A DNA stretch of 64,000 nucleotides from Calothrix membranacea FACHB-236 (lineage in GTDB: Bacteria; Cyanobacteriota; Cyanobacteriia; Cyanobacteriales; Nostocaceae). The translations under genes were made by a program, and so were the position numbers. Shown in pieces: positions 45,050 through 53,775 of the stretch. Positions within the stretch are counted from its first letter, which is position 1; each line of letters begins with the position of its first letter. Below the pieces are notes generated by a model. It made no database searches, was not told the origin of the DNA, and saw only the letters and a list, made by a program, of their open reading frames with translations. The DNA is taken from the NCBI RefSeq assembly GCF_014696315.1, contig NZ_JACJPX010000033.1:28403-92402 (forward strand). The letters are read 5' to 3'.

Positions 45050-45763
45050 ATGCTTTCCGAATCTACATCCACTACTTTAGCTTTAAAACCAGTAATTAAT
45101 ATTAGTAACCTCAATCATTACTTTGGTGAAGGTTCCTTAAAAAAACAGGTTTTATTTGATATTAATTTAGAAATTAAAGCTGGCGAAATTGTGATTATGA
45201 CTGGCCCCTCTGGTTCAGGTAAAACTACTCTGTTAACTTTGATGGGTGGATTGCGCTCGGCACAATCAGGTAGTTTAACAATATTAGGGGAAGAGATTTG
45301 CGGTGCTAGTAAAAAGCAGTTAACTAAGCTACGCCGTCAGATTGGGTATATTTTTCAAGCCCATAATCTCATGTCCTTTTTGACAGCTAAAGAAAACGTG
45401 CGGATGTCTCTAGAGTTACATGATGAGTTTATGCATGAGGACATCGACAAGAAAGCGATCGCTATGTTGGAAAGTGTGGGATTAGGACACCGTGTAGATT
45501 ATTACGCAGAAAGTCTTTCTGGGGGACAAAAACAACGGGTTGCGATCGCCCGGGCTTTAGTCAGCCATCCTAAAATTGTGCTAGCAGACGAACCCACAGC
45601 CGCACTCGATAAAAAATCTGGGCGCGATGTCGTAGAGTTAATGCAAAAATTAGCGAAAGAACAAGGCTGTACGATTTTGCTAGTTACCCATGATAACCGC
45701 ATCCTTGATATTGCCGATCGCATTATTTATATGGAAGATGGGCAATTAAAAAATAATTCGTAA
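45050..45763 (+). CDS. devA: DevA-like ABC exporter ATPase
   Basis: ATP-binding subunit of 237 residues. Walker A GPSGSGKTTLL (about 52-62), Q-loop YIFQAHNLMSF, signature LSGGQKQRVAIARAL (about 154-168), Walker B IVLADEPTAALD (about 177-188) and the switch histidine in LLVTHDNR are all intact. It drives the DevB/DevC-type exporter encoded upstream (MacB/LolD-like class). The 70-nt gap from devC carries a dispersed palindrome. No clear ribosome site precedes the ATG. Confidence 0.93.
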   Translation: MLSESTSTTLALKPVINISNLNHYFGEGSLKKQVLFDINLEIKAGEIVIMTGPSGSGKTTLLTLMGGLRSAQSGSLTILGEEICGASKKQLTKLRRQIGYIFQAHNLMSFLTAKENVRMSLELHDEFMHEDIDKKAIAMLESVGLGHRVDYYAESLSGGQKQRVAIARALVSHPKIVLADEPTAALDKKSGRDVVELMQKLAKEQGCTILLVTHDNRILDIADRIIYMEDGQLKNNS

Positions 45764-45940
45764 TTCAACCTATTCCTTAACTACAAAATAAAGGTAAAAA
45801 ATTAATTATCCTGCTTTGACGTATTGTCAAATATTGACAGATACATTAACTCACAGTAATGTCTTTGGAGTTATCATAGCAATTTAGTTAATCAAGCCGT
45901 TTGCTACTTTAAAGAGAGTTGAGGAGTAGAAAAATAATAA

Positions 45941-46594
45941 ATGTCATTTAATAACTTATTTACGGCTGGCGGCGTGGTCATGTGGCCGCTACTAGGGTTT
46001 TCGGTGTTGGCGGTGGCGCTAATTATTGAACGAGTGAAGTTTTGGATTAAGATAAATACTCGGCAAAATCGCGTAGTGCGAGAAGTATTACAACTTTATC
46101 GCTTAGATAATGTAGTTGGTGCTTTAGATAAGTTGCAGCAAAATTCCGATTTACCGATGTCGCGAATTTTTCTCGCCGCTTTAGAATTAGAAGAACCAAC
46201 CCCAGAGGAATTTCGTTTAGCATTAGAAAGCGAATCCCAAGCCGAAATTCCCTTACTTAAGCGCTTCCAAAACATATTTGATACTATCATTGGTCTTGCG
46301 CCTCTATTAGGACTTCTCGGTACTGTTTTAGGATTAATTACCTCATTTGCTTCCTTAGATATTGGTGACGTTGGTGGTACAAAAACATCAGGTGTAACTA
46401 GTGGGATTAGTGAAGCCTTAGTATCTACAGCCTCAGGATTAGTAGTTGCTATCTTTACACTTTTCTTTGCCAATACCTTTCGGGGACTCTATATGCGCCA
46501 AATCGCTTGGATTCAAGAGTATGGCGGTCAGTTAGAATTGCTTTACCGCCGTCGCTATGAACGAGGAGAGAAACCCTATGCGCCTACCAGATGA
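45941..46594 (+). CDS. exbB: ExbB/TolQ/MotA-type proton channel
   Basis: Inner-membrane protein of 217 residues with three membrane segments (VVMWPLLGFSVLAVALIIERVKFW; FDTIIGLAPLLGLLGTVLGLITSFASL; GISEALVSTASGLVVAIFTLFFANTF) and the conserved GLAPLLGLLGTVLGLI and ALVSTASGLVVAI motifs. With ExbD it converts proton motive force into mechanical work for TonB-dependent outer-membrane uptake. No tonB or receptor gene is in the window. GAGGAG lies about 12 nt before the ATG. exbD overlaps its end, so they are co-translated. Confidence 0.92.
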   Translation: MSFNNLFTAGGVVMWPLLGFSVLAVALIIERVKFWIKINTRQNRVVREVLQLYRLDNVVGALDKLQQNSDLPMSRIFLAALELEEPTPEEFRLALESESQAEIPLLKRFQNIFDTIIGLAPLLGLLGTVLGLITSFASLDIGDVGGTKTSGVTSGISEALVSTASGLVVAIFTLFFANTFRGLYMRQIAWIQEYGGQLELLYRRRYERGEKPYAPTR

Positions 46595-46982
46595 ACCCGA
46601 TTTACCAGCTCAAATTAATATCGTCCCGATGATTGATGTCATCTTCGCGATTTTGACATTTTTTATCATGTCAACCTTGTTTTTAACTCGGTCGGAAGGT
46701 TTACCAGTTAATCTACCCAAGGCTGCTTCTGCACAACAACAAGCATCCAGTGAACCGATTAATGTCACAGTAGACGCAACGGGAAAAATTAGTGTCAATC
46801 GCAAACAAGTTGACCTAAATGTGTTATCAGCGCAGGTACGTACATTGATGGGTGATAAGCAAGAAGCACTGGTAATCATCAACGCCGATGAACGAGTTAA
46901 CCACGGTCAGGTGGTAGCTGTCATGGATAATTTACGTCAGGTACAGGGTGCTAAATTAGCGATCGCCACCCAAAAACCATAA
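46578..46982 (+). CDS. exbD: ExbD/TolR-type protein
   Basis: Bitopic protein of 134 residues. One membrane segment (INIVPMIDVIFAILTFFIMSTLFL, about 11-34) contains the essential aspartate in PMIDVIF. The periplasmic domain has NVTVDATGKISVNRKQVDLNVLSAQVRTLM and EALVIINADERVNHGQVVAVMDNLRQVQGAKLAIAT. I start at ATG 46578, which has GAGGAG 11 nt upstream; the frame also opens at ATG 46557. The start lies inside the exbB gene (17-nt overlap), indicating translational coupling. Confidence 0.9.
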   Translation: MRLPDEPDLPAQINIVPMIDVIFAILTFFIMSTLFLTRSEGLPVNLPKAASAQQQASSEPINVTVDATGKISVNRKQVDLNVLSAQVRTLMGDKQEALVIINADERVNHGQVVAVMDNLRQVQGAKLAIATQKP

Positions 46983-47015
46983 TAATAAACAGGTAATCAT
47001 AAGAAAAATCCGACC

Positions 47016-47051
47016 AATCGTAGGGTCACAAAATTTTGTGACCCTACGATT
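47016..47051 (+). terminator. Perfect 18-bp palindromic hairpin after exbD
   Basis: AATCGTAGGGTCACAAAA (47016-47033) is followed immediately by its exact complement (47034-47051), then AATTTTATTT. It lies 34 nt after the exbD stop, so it is probably a terminator, and also looks like a dispersed palindromic element. Confidence 0.6.
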
Positions 47052-47091
47052 AATTTTATTTGGAATTAAGACTTACGCAAAAATCACAGAA

Positions 47092-47172
47092 TTACGTCAT
47101 TACGAGCGTAGCGACGTAATCGCCTAAAATTATGGGATTGCTTCCCTACACTACGTTCCGGTCGCAATGACA
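47092..47172. repeat. Dispersed inverted-repeat element
   Basis: CGTCATTACGAGCGTAGCGA ... GGGATTGCTTCCC ... GGTCGCAATGACAAAT: the ends (CATTACGAGCG / CGGTCGCAATGA) are imperfect complements. This type of non-coding element is common between genes in filamentous cyanobacteria. Confidence 0.6.
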
Positions 47173-47225
47173 AATTTTGCTTGTGTAATTCCTGTGAATT
47201 TTGAATTTTGAATTTTGAATTGGTA

Positions 47226-48320
47226 TTATTCCCCTACCTCAACTGGGGAATGATGTTTAATATTGTCATTCGATACAATTACTTGACTAAATAAACCCTC
47301 ACGCCAGCCATCTGCTACATCTTTAATAAAACTAGCGATGGGTATCGCAATTAATAAACCTAATACTCCGCCTAACTTAGCTCCTAATAGCAAAGAAATT
47401 ACCACCCATACAGGATTTAAGCCAGTTAAATTACCAAGAATCCGAGGAGCAATAAAATTAGCATTTACTTGGTCAATTGCTACCGCTATTCCTAATACTT
47501 CTACCCCTAACCAAATATTTTGCAAAGCTACTAAAAAACTAACTATCGTGATACCTATACCTGTACCAAAAGGGAAGAGGGAGAAAAAGCCAATCCCAAT
47601 CCCAAAAAGTAGCGCTAAGGGAACTTGTAGCGAGAAAAATGCTAAAGTCATCGCCACACTTAACACAGCACCTAATGTCGCCTGACCAATAAAATAGTTA
47701 TGAAAATCTTCTCTTAAAAACTCCCGAACTTTTGGGCCAATATGAGACGGGAACCACTGAAACATTCCATCCCATAAACGTTTGCCATTTAAAACCATGT
47801 AGACAGTCAAGACTAATGTCAACAGCACATTAACAACAATGCCAATAGTATCGAAAGCAACGCTGACAACTCTGCCAGTAAAAGATTGCAGTTGATTAGA
47901 AAATCTATCTAATATTTGCGTCGCTATACCAGACAAATTTACAGGAAGCTGTTGCGTCGCCGCCCAATTTTGAAAAGCTTGGATTTGTTCACCAGCAGAA
48001 TCAACCCAATAGGGAAGAATATTCGCTAATTCATTTAGCTGTTCTATAATCAGCGGTACTAAGATAATACCTAAAGCAACTAAAATCACCACAGCTAAAA
48101 GTAAAACTACGCCAATAGCTAAGTTACGTTTTACCCCACGTTCTTGCAGAAATTGGATAGGATAATTCAGCACAAAAGCTAATAATACAGCAGCAACAAA
48201 AATACTTACCAAAGGTTGAAAATATTGCACAACCTGCAGTAATAACCAACCATTAAGAATAATAATAGGAAATGCCAATCCTATATTTAACCATCGCGGT
48301 AGTCTATTTAGTGATTGCAT
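47226..48320 (-). CDS. AI-2E family (PerM-like) membrane permease
   Basis: Polytopic membrane protein of 364 residues with about eight hydrophobic segments (FPIIILNGWLLLQVVQYF, VSIFVAAVLLAFVLNYPI, LAIGVVLLLAVVILVALGIILVPLI, FDTIGIVVNVLLTLVLTVYMVL, LGAVLSVAMTLAFFSLQVPLALLFGIGIGFFSLFPFGTGIGITIVSFLVAL, VLGIAVAIDQVNANFIAPRILG, PVWVVISLLLGAKLGGVLGLLIAIPIAS). The PRILG and LGGVLGLLIAIP blocks are typical of the PerM/YdiK/TqsA family. The transported substrate is unknown in cyanobacteria. The gene ends in the repeat-rich gap that it shares with exbD (convergent). Confidence 0.87.
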   Translation of the reverse strand: MQSLNRLPRWLNIGLAFPIIILNGWLLLQVVQYFQPLVSIFVAAVLLAFVLNYPIQFLQERGVKRNLAIGVVLLLAVVILVALGIILVPLIIEQLNELANILPYWVDSAGEQIQAFQNWAATQQLPVNLSGIATQILDRFSNQLQSFTGRVVSVAFDTIGIVVNVLLTLVLTVYMVLNGKRLWDGMFQWFPSHIGPKVREFLREDFHNYFIGQATLGAVLSVAMTLAFFSLQVPLALLFGIGIGFFSLFPFGTGIGITIVSFLVALQNIWLGVEVLGIAVAIDQVNANFIAPRILGNLTGLNPVWVVISLLLGAKLGGVLGLLIAIPIASFIKDVADGWREGLFSQVIVSNDNIKHHSPVEVGE

Positions 48321-48406
48321 TAGTGGTTACTCCGAGGGATTGGGGATTGGGTAATAGGGATTGTAGGAAAGGGATAATAACTGAATAACCCTTGACTTTT
48401 CAATAA

Positions 48407-48426
48407 AGACGCGATTAATCGCGTCT
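48407..48426 (-). terminator. Perfect 20-bp palindrome after the NUDIX gene
   Basis: AGACGCGATTAATCGCGTCT. On the minus strand it is followed by TTTATTG and lies 36 nt after the NUDIX stop codon, so it may terminate that gene. It is also a member of the dispersed palindrome family at 44998 and 59618. Confidence 0.6.
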
Positions 48427-48461
48427 CTACAATTGTTGACCCCTTATATGGTTTAAAATCT

Positions 48462-48905
48462 TTACGCTTCACAATGTAGATTGCTTTCTATAAAATCCAA
48501 CATAATACGCTGATGCATTGGCCCTAACGGTCTGACTTCATCAGCAATTTTTGAGTAACAGGTACCTTGGCGAATATCTGCTGGTGTTAAAAAGCCCATG
48601 TCCCAGCCTTCATTTAGCACGAGTTGATTTAAACCAACTAACAGCGGTGCATGAAAGACATGACGAATGACATTATCATCCCAATAACAGCCGAAGCCAG
48701 AAAAGTTTGGGTAATCGTAGCCAATTTCTTCTAAAACTTCGCGCTTGACAGCAATATCTGGCGTTTCTCCGGACTCGATATGTCCACCAAAAAGTGCCCA
48801 GTAGCCAGGATAGAGAATATTAGGCTTATTATCCCGCAGTTGCATAAGAAACTTGTTGTCTTGGTAGAGAATTGCGATCGCAACCTGTACCTGCTGATTT
48901 TCCAT
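48462..48905 (-). CDS. NUDIX hydrolase
   Basis: Protein of 147 residues with a complete NUDIX box, GHIESGETPDIAVKREVLEE followed by IGY, matching GX5EX7REUXEEXGU (about residues 41-63). It hydrolyses a nucleoside-diphosphate-linked substrate using Mg2+ bound by the REVLEE glutamates. The N-terminus (QVQVAIAILYQDNKFLMQLRDNKPNILYPGYWALFGG) resembles the MutT/ADP-ribose group, but the substrate cannot be told. Cytosolic. It lies 35 nt downstream of the lipoprotein gene on the same strand. Confidence 0.9.
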   Translation of the reverse strand: MENQQVQVAIAILYQDNKFLMQLRDNKPNILYPGYWALFGGHIESGETPDIAVKREVLEEIGYDYPNFSGFGCYWDDNVIRHVFHAPLLVGLNQLVLNEGWDMGFLTPADIRQGTCYSKIADEVRPLGPMHQRIMLDFIESNLHCEA

Positions 48906-48940
48906 AAATGTTTATATAAGTTTATATAATTAGCCAACCC

Positions 48941-49339
48941 TTAAGAATCTTCTTCTAAATAAACTTCGCCCAACTCCTGACCAGCAAGGGGTATGCTTTT
49001 ATAGCGAACTTTACCTTTAATCACTACTTGGTCTCCCTTCGCCAACTTAGTTTGATCGGTAACCACCCAAATTTTGCCAGTGGAATCATCAATTTGATAC
49101 GCCCACCGTTTTGCCAAGGGTACTTGCCTTTCTACTTTACCTTGGATGTAAACTGTAGCCTGGTTGTTTTGCTCTGGTTTAATCTCCCGAATTGGCGTAA
49201 CGTTACTACCAATACGCAAATTCCCCACATTAAAACCCGACTGTGTGACGTTACCACAACCAAAAAGTCCTAATACCAGAAAAAATAACAACCCTAATCG
49301 GTAGGGAAAAATACTGTAAATCTGAGAAAATTTTGGCAT
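48941..49339 (-). CDS. Small OB-fold-like lipoprotein
   Basis: Protein of 132 residues with a lipoprotein signal ending LGLFGC (C28). The mature part has TPIREIKPEQNNQATVYIQGKVERQVPLAKRWAYQIDDSTGKIWVVTDQTKLAKGDQVVIKGKVRYKSI, a pattern of short strands that fits a bacterial OB-fold (tRNA_anti-like/YgiW-like) domain. The function is unknown. It is 35 nt upstream of the NUDIX gene, so they may form an operon. The ATG lies within a repeat-bordered region, with no ribosome site seen. Confidence 0.65.
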   Translation of the reverse strand: MPKFSQIYSIFPYRLGLLFFLVLGLFGCGNVTQSGFNVGNLRIGSNVTPIREIKPEQNNQATVYIQGKVERQVPLAKRWAYQIDDSTGKIWVVTDQTKLAKGDQVVIKGKVRYKSIPLAGQELGEVYLEEDS

Positions 49340-49485
49340 TGGTCATTTGTCCTTTGTCATTGGTCATTTGTCCTTTGTCATTTGTCATTTGTCATTTGGC
49401 TTTTACCCCCATTACCCATTACCCATTACCCATTACCCATTACCCATTAACCATTACCCATTCCCCATTCCCCATTCCATTCCCC
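49338..49485. repeat. Dense short tandem repeats between divergent genes
   Basis: Two heptanucleotide families in a row: TTTGTCA/TTGGTCA/TTTGTCC units (49340-49400) and CCCATTA/CCCCATT units (49408-49485). They fill most of the 308-nt gap between the lipoprotein gene (minus) and folD (plus). Confidence 0.88.
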
Positions 49486-49647
49486 AACCCCCAAAGATAA
49501 TATGATTTTGTTGTTTGAGAGACGCTAAGGCATAAAATAACAAGACCATCATAGTCAATAGCCAAAGTTGACTGTTGACTGTTGACTCCGCTACAGACGG
49601 CTAGATGTTGGTTTTTGGACTTAAGGCGAATAAAGTTGGAAATTCTC

Positions 49648-50541
49648 ATGGAAACAAAAACTGCCAAACTTCTTGATGGTAAAACTTTAGCTGAAAAAAT
49701 TCAGCACAACCTTTTAGAACGTATTGCAGAGTTACAACCAAAAATTGGTCGTCCCCCTGGGTTAGCAGTGCTGATGGTGGGTGACAATCCAGCATCAGCT
49801 GCTTATGTACGCAATAAAGAAAAAGCTTGCGCTAAAGTGGGTATTGCCTCTTTTGGTAAGCATTTTCCTACTGAAACCACTCAAGCAGAATTAGAAGATG
49901 CGATCGCATCACTCAATCAAGACGAACAGGTAGATGGCATTCTGGTACAGTTACCCCTACCTCCACATTTAGACTCTATTCGCTTGCTGCATCAAATTGA
50001 GCCAGATAAAGATGCTGATGGACTGCACCCAGTTAATTTAGGGCGATTGGTGCGCCAAGAAGCAGGTTTACGCAGTTGTACTCCAGCTGGTGTGATGCGG
50101 CTGCTGGAAGAATATAAAATTTCTTTGCCAGGAAAACAAGTAGTAGTAGTGGGACGTAGTATTTTGGTAGGTAAGCCAATGGCGTTAATGCTTCTGGACG
50201 CTGATGCCACCGTTACCGTTGCCCATTCCATGACCAAAGACTTAAAAGCTGTCACTGAGAATGCTGATATTGTGATCTCCGCTGTAGGCATTCCAGGATT
50301 GATTACTGGTGAAATGGTGAAACCGGGCGCTGTTGTGGTAGATGTGGGGATAAATCGTGTCACCGATGCTAGTGGCAAAAGTCGTTTAGTCGGCGATGTC
50401 CACTGGGAATCGACAGCTGGCGTGGCGGAGTTTATCACCCCAGTTCCGGGAGGTGTTGGCCCTATGACTGTCGCTATGTTGTTGCAAAATACATTTGCTA
50501 GCTATTTAAGGCGGCAAGGAATCGAGAGCAATGAATTATGA
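49648..50541 (+). CDS. folD: Bifunctional methylene-THF dehydrogenase / methenyl-THF cyclohydrolase
   Basis: One-carbon metabolism enzyme of 297 residues, interconverting 5,10-methylene-THF and 10-formyl-THF with NADP. Diagnostic blocks are the active-site region [30 protein letters not shown], the signature [45 protein letters not shown] and [24 protein letters not shown] [18 protein letters not shown]. The start is ATG 49648 with GGA upstream; the frame extends to 49582 in repeat-like DNA. It is followed by the GGPP synthase and the divergent PAP2 gene on the same strand, a common cyanobacterial order. Confidence 0.95.
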   Translation: METKTAKLLDGKTLAEKIQHNLLERIAELQPKIGRPPGLAVLMVGDNPASAAYVRNKEKACAKVGIASFGKHFPTETTQAELEDAIASLNQDEQVDGILVQLPLPPHLDSIRLLHQIEPDKDADGLHPVNLGRLVRQEAGLRSCTPAGVMRLLEEYKISLPGKQVVVVGRSILVGKPMALMLLDADATVTVAHSMTKDLKAVTENADIVISAVGIPGLITGEMVKPGAVVVDVGINRVTDASGKSRLVGDVHWESTAGVAEFITPVPGGVGPMTVAMLLQNTFASYLRRQGIESNEL

Positions 50542-50656
50542 ATTATGAATTATTGTTCCTAATTCTTAACTCTTAATTAGTCATGCTTTGAGATCCAAAG
50601 CCCCTTAAAATTGTGACGTATATGACAAAAATACCAAAATTTCAGGATTTTAAAGA

Positions 50657-51586
50657 ATGGTAGCAACTGATAAGTTTAAAAAGATGCCAGAGACAGCCAC
50701 GTTTAACCTATCAGCGTATCTCAAAGAGCGACAACAGCTTTGCGAAACAGCTTTGGATCAGGCGATCCCCGTTGCCTATCCAGAGAAAATTTACGAGTCG
50801 ATGCGCTATTCTCTGTTAGCTGGTGGCAAACGTGTACGTCCAATCCTGTGCCTTGCTACCTGTGAAATGATGGGCGGCACAATTGAAATGGCAATGCCAA
50901 CGGCTTGTGCGGTGGAAATGATCCACACAATGTCACTAATTCATGATGATTTGCCAGCGATGGATAATGACGATTACCGTCGCGGTAAGCTGACAAATCA
51001 TAAGGTTTATGGCGAAGATATCGCGATTTTAGCTGGCGATGGTTTGTTGGCTTATGCTTTTGAGTTTGTTGCGATCGCCACCCCTTTAAATGTCCCGAGA
51101 GATAGAGTATTGCAGGTAGTAGCACGTCTGGGTAGAGCATTAGGAGCTGCTGGCTTGGTTGGGGGCCAAGTGGTAGATCTAGAATCGGAAGGTAAAACAG
51201 ATACTTCCCTAGAAACACTAAATTACATCCATAACCACAAAACAGCTGCCCTTTTAGAAGCTTGTGTTGTTTGTGGTGGAATTTTAGCGGGAGCATCTGC
51301 TGAGGATGTACAACGGCTAACTCGATATGCTCAGAATATTGGTCTGGCATTCCAAATTGTGGATGATATTTTAGATATCACCGCGACTCAAGAACAATTA
51401 GGCAAAACCGCTGGCAAGGATTTGAAAGCGCAAAAAGTCACATATCCCAGCCTGTGGGGAATTGAAGAATCTCGCGTCAAAGCCCAACAGCTCATTGAAG
51501 CAGCATGTGCGGAATTAGACGTATTTGGAGAACAAGCACAACCTTTAAAAGCGATCGCTCATTTTATTATCAGCCGCAATCACTAA
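50657..51586 (+). CDS. crtE: Geranylgeranyl/farnesyl diphosphate synthase
   Basis: Trans-prenyltransferase of 309 residues that adds IPP units to build FPP/GGPP for carotenoids, chlorophyll phytyl tails and quinones. First aspartate-rich motif [14 protein letters not shown] (about 97-110), [27 protein letters not shown] and the second motif DDILDIT (about 236-242) are all present, with two small residues before the first motif (SLIH) as in long-chain GGPP types. Cytosolic or membrane-associated. No clear ribosome site precedes ATG 50657. It lies 115 nt after folD. Confidence 0.93.
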   Translation: MVATDKFKKMPETATFNLSAYLKERQQLCETALDQAIPVAYPEKIYESMRYSLLAGGKRVRPILCLATCEMMGGTIEMAMPTACAVEMIHTMSLIHDDLPAMDNDDYRRGKLTNHKVYGEDIAILAGDGLLAYAFEFVAIATPLNVPRDRVLQVVARLGRALGAAGLVGGQVVDLESEGKTDTSLETLNYIHNHKTAALLEACVVCGGILAGASAEDVQRLTRYAQNIGLAFQIVDDILDITATQEQLGKTAGKDLKAQKVTYPSLWGIEESRVKAQQLIEAACAELDVFGEQAQPLKAIAHFIISRNH

Positions 51587-51592
51587 GGCAAC

Positions 51593-51647
51593 CCCTACGG
51601 GAATTTATACACTTGAAAGGCAGTAAACTAACTGATCCCCCGTAGGG
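51593..51647 (+). terminator. Possible hairpin after crtE
   Basis: CCCTACGGG (51593-51601) is complementary to CCCGTAGGG (51639-51647), beginning 7 nt after the stop codon. The 37-nt loop is long, so its role is uncertain. The rest of the 302-nt gap to the next gene has only CAATTCAAAATTC-type motifs. Confidence 0.35.
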
Positions 51648-51888
51648 TAATACCAATTCAAAATTCAAAATTAAAAAACTTAGACAGAATCTAGGTTTTA
51701 GGTTTTGAATCTGTTGCCCTCTTTATGGCTAATTGGGATAACTTGTCGTTAGACATGAAAACGAAACAGACTGATGTTAAAGGTTTTCAATCTCAAATCC
51801 CAAAACTAAAATCCAAAATGGGTTGTATCCAAAATGTTTTTCAAAAAAAATAACTGCTGCTAATATTTACTAACATCACCAAAATACC

Positions 51889-52359
51889 ATGCAGGACATA
51901 GGCGACATCTTAGACAACCGGGTGCTGCTGGTTGCTCTGGTAGCTTGTTTAATTGCTCAATCGATGAAGCTCGTGATCGAGCTAGTTAAAAATCGCAAAC
52001 TTAATGTACGTGTTTTAGTAACCACTGGCGGTATGCCTAGTGCCCATTCGGCTCTAGTTACCTCTTTAGCAACAGGTGTTGGGCAAACTCTGGGTTGGGC
52101 ATCGCCTGATTTTGCTCTGGCTACAATTTTTGCCATCATTGTTATGTACGATGCTGCTGGAGTTCGCCAAGCTGCCGGTAAACAAGCTCGGATACTCAAT
52201 CAAATGATTGATGAATTATTTGATGAGAAACATGACTTTAGCCAAGACCGCCTGAAAGAATTGCTGGGACACACACCAGTTCAAGTAATAGCTGGGTCGG
52301 CTTTGGGAATTACCATATCTTTCTTAGCTAAGTCTTTTTTATTAGCCAATAGTCTATAG
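51889..52359 (+). CDS. Divergent PAP2 family (DUF212) membrane protein
   Basis: Membrane protein of 156 residues. An N-terminal hydrophobic segment (RVLLVALVACLIAQSMKLVIELV) precedes the conserved TTGGMPSAHSALVTSLATGVG, with the PSAH phosphatase-like motif, and ATIFAIIVMYDAAGVRQAAGKQARILNQ. A C-terminal segment (VQVIAGSALGITISFLAKSFLLA) follows. It is related to acid-phosphatase/vanadium-haloperoxidase proteins but lacks their full second motif, so catalysis is unproven. The position after GGPP synthase is conserved in many cyanobacteria and hints at a prenyl-phosphate link (inference). Confidence 0.88.
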   Translation: MQDIGDILDNRVLLVALVACLIAQSMKLVIELVKNRKLNVRVLVTTGGMPSAHSALVTSLATGVGQTLGWASPDFALATIFAIIVMYDAAGVRQAAGKQARILNQMIDELFDEKHDFSQDRLKELLGHTPVQVIAGSALGITISFLAKSFLLANSL

Positions 52360-52364
52360 TTAAT

Positions 52365-52397
52365 AGTCAATAGTTCAACCTCCAGTAACTATTGACT
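52365..52397 (+). terminator. Stem-loop after the divergent PAP2 gene
   Basis: AGTCAATAGTT (52365-52375) and its exact complement (52387-52397) with an 11-nt loop begin 6 nt after the stop. No strong U-run follows, so termination is only likely. Confidence 0.4.
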
Positions 52398-52565
52398 CTG
52401 GACTCTTAATATCGCAATCCGATTACATTCAGAGAAGTTACTTTTTTAGGGAGGAAACAGGGAACATAAAAGAAAGCATCATAGTTTCCAAAGGCTTATT
52501 CAGAAAGCAAATAAGCAACCTAAATTTTGTTTAGTTCAAGAAAACTCAAAATTACATAGCTACTG

Positions 52566-53201
52566 TCAACGCACATTTGAACGTAGTAGCGTCACCTTGC
52601 GGCTATCAACTAAATAAGCAACAAAACCGCCTTCATTGAGCTTTTTCAATGTGTTATGAGCTTCTTTTTGGTTAGTAGTGTAAACTGCCAACAAGTAAGG
52701 GCGTTGTCCATAGGAAGCAAAACCTATATCACCTTCCACCACTTTTTCTACATTAGATGCTAATTCTGGGCGGTTGAAATAATCTACTAATACGGCGTAG
52801 CCTTCTCCTAGGGCTTGTGGCTTAAAGGTAACATTTTGAGGCGCTTGCACATCTGCGGGTTTAGTGGTGATTATGCCAGATAACCCGACAATATTGTTGA
52901 TATATCTTGCCCATCGTTGGGCATCATCAATTTTATTAAAGCCACCTATTCTGGTTACTGTATCACTGAGGTATTGACAGGTGGTACTTTTTAGTTCGTT
53001 GGGCAAGGCATTACGCAGTTGCTTTTGATTATCTGCTGTGGGACTAACTATTAATAAAAGATACTCACCAGCATTTGGAGGTTGACAAGCGGGAAGATTT
53101 TGTTGAGCGTTTACAGAACTCATACCATTAATCAATCCTGCGATCGCTAATACTACAGTATGTAGTAAATACGGAAATCTCTGCACAACAGCCTCACACA
53201 T
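52566..53201 (-). CDS. Exported SPOR-like repeat protein, unknown function
   Basis: Protein of 211 residues. A signal peptide (LLHTVVLAIAGLINGMSSVNA-QQN, cleavage near residue 32) precedes two similar halves: GEYLLLIVSPTADNQKQLRNALP...TVTRIGGFNKIDDAQRWARYINNIVGLSGIIT, and GYAVLVDYFNRPELASNVEKVV...RPYLLAVYTTNQKEAHNTLKKLNEGGFVAYLV. This resembles duplicated SPOR-like domains, but I cannot assign it firmly. The frame extends upstream to 53327 through repeat DNA, so ATG 53201 is chosen. The neighbour upstream is ycf54. Confidence 0.6.
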   Translation of the reverse strand: MCEAVVQRFPYLLHTVVLAIAGLINGMSSVNAQQNLPACQPPNAGEYLLLIVSPTADNQKQLRNALPNELKSTTCQYLSDTVTRIGGFNKIDDAQRWARYINNIVGLSGIITTKPADVQAPQNVTFKPQALGEGYAVLVDYFNRPELASNVEKVVEGDIGFASYGQRPYLLAVYTTNQKEAHNTLKKLNEGGFVAYLVDSRKVTLLRSNVR

Positions 53202-53269
53202 AAAGAAGATTTTCTTAAAAGATTTCGTCAATGTATCTTTTGTTCCCCGAGTGGGAGTAGAGGGGACAA

Positions 53270-53375
53270 GGGGACAAGGGGAAAAGGGGAAAAGGGAAAA
53301 GGAGAACAAGTAATTACCATTACCCATTACCCATTACCCATTACCAATGCCCCATATCCCATGCCCCATGCCCAA
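53270..53375. repeat. Short tandem repeats between ycf54 and the SPOR-like gene
   Basis: GGGACAAGGGGAAAAGG units (53255-53300), CCCATTA heptamers (53319-53345) and CCCCATG/CCCATAT units (53350-53375), belonging to the same families as elsewhere in the window. Confidence 0.8.
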
Positions 53376-53382
53376 TAGTATA

Positions 53383-53712
53383 TTATGATACGGTAGCAAG
53401 AGATGCTAAAGGATCGGAGATTGTTGCCGAAGGTGCTTCAAACTCCCCTACAATTACATATTCCAATCGTAGTTTCAACCAAGTAATAAATGGTTTGTCG
53501 GTAGAAATAATTGCAGCAGATGGTTGAGGACACTTGGCTTTAATCTCTGCCATTTCTGATGCTTCTAAAAAAGCAGGTTGCTTTACTAACCAAAAATCAA
53601 TTTCTTTTTCTTGTTCGTGGTAGTGACGGGTACGTTCTTTGAGTACCTCATCTAAGGGTTCTTCATGTATTAAAAATTTTTGACTTGCCAAAACGTAATA
53701 GTAAGTTGCCAT
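53383..53712 (-). CDS. ycf54: Ycf54, Mg-protoporphyrin IX monomethyl ester cyclase auxiliary subunit
   Basis: Protein of 109 residues matching cyanobacterial and plastid Ycf54 along its length: ATYYYVLASQKFLIHEEPLDEVLKERTRHYHEQEKEIDFWLVKQPAFLEASEMAEIKAKCPQPSAAIIST and TWLKLRLEYVIVGEF. It stabilises the aerobic cyclase (AcsF/CycI) that makes the chlorophyll fifth ring. Located at or near the thylakoid membrane but without a membrane segment. The gene lies between a SnoaL-like gene and a SPOR-like gene on the same strand; acsF is not in the window. The last 15 residues (ATISDPLASLATVS) are a variable tail. Confidence 0.93.
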   Translation of the reverse strand: MATYYYVLASQKFLIHEEPLDEVLKERTRHYHEQEKEIDFWLVKQPAFLEASEMAEIKAKCPQPSAAIISTDKPFITWLKLRLEYVIVGEFEAPSATISDPLASLATVS

Positions 53713-53742
53713 TTTGATCCTTTGGTTATTAACGATTAACTC

Positions 53743-53770
53743 AAGGGTACAGTTTATATACTGTACCCTT
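53743..53770. repeat. Palindrome between the SnoaL-like gene and ycf54
   Basis: AAGGGTACAG (53743-53752), an 8-nt AT-rich loop and its exact complement (53761-53770), 6 nt after the SnoaL-like stop codon on the minus strand. It could be a terminator or processing hairpin. The GGGTACAG core also forms the palindrome at 33252. Confidence 0.55.
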
Positions 53771-53775
53771 AAAAA

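Noticed and set aside
50856..51350. Minus-strand frame inside crtE
   Set aside because: It lies wholly inside a well-supported gene on the other strand.
53202..53327. N-terminal extension of the SPOR-like exported protein
   Set aside because: It reads through repeat DNA and would bury the signal peptide.
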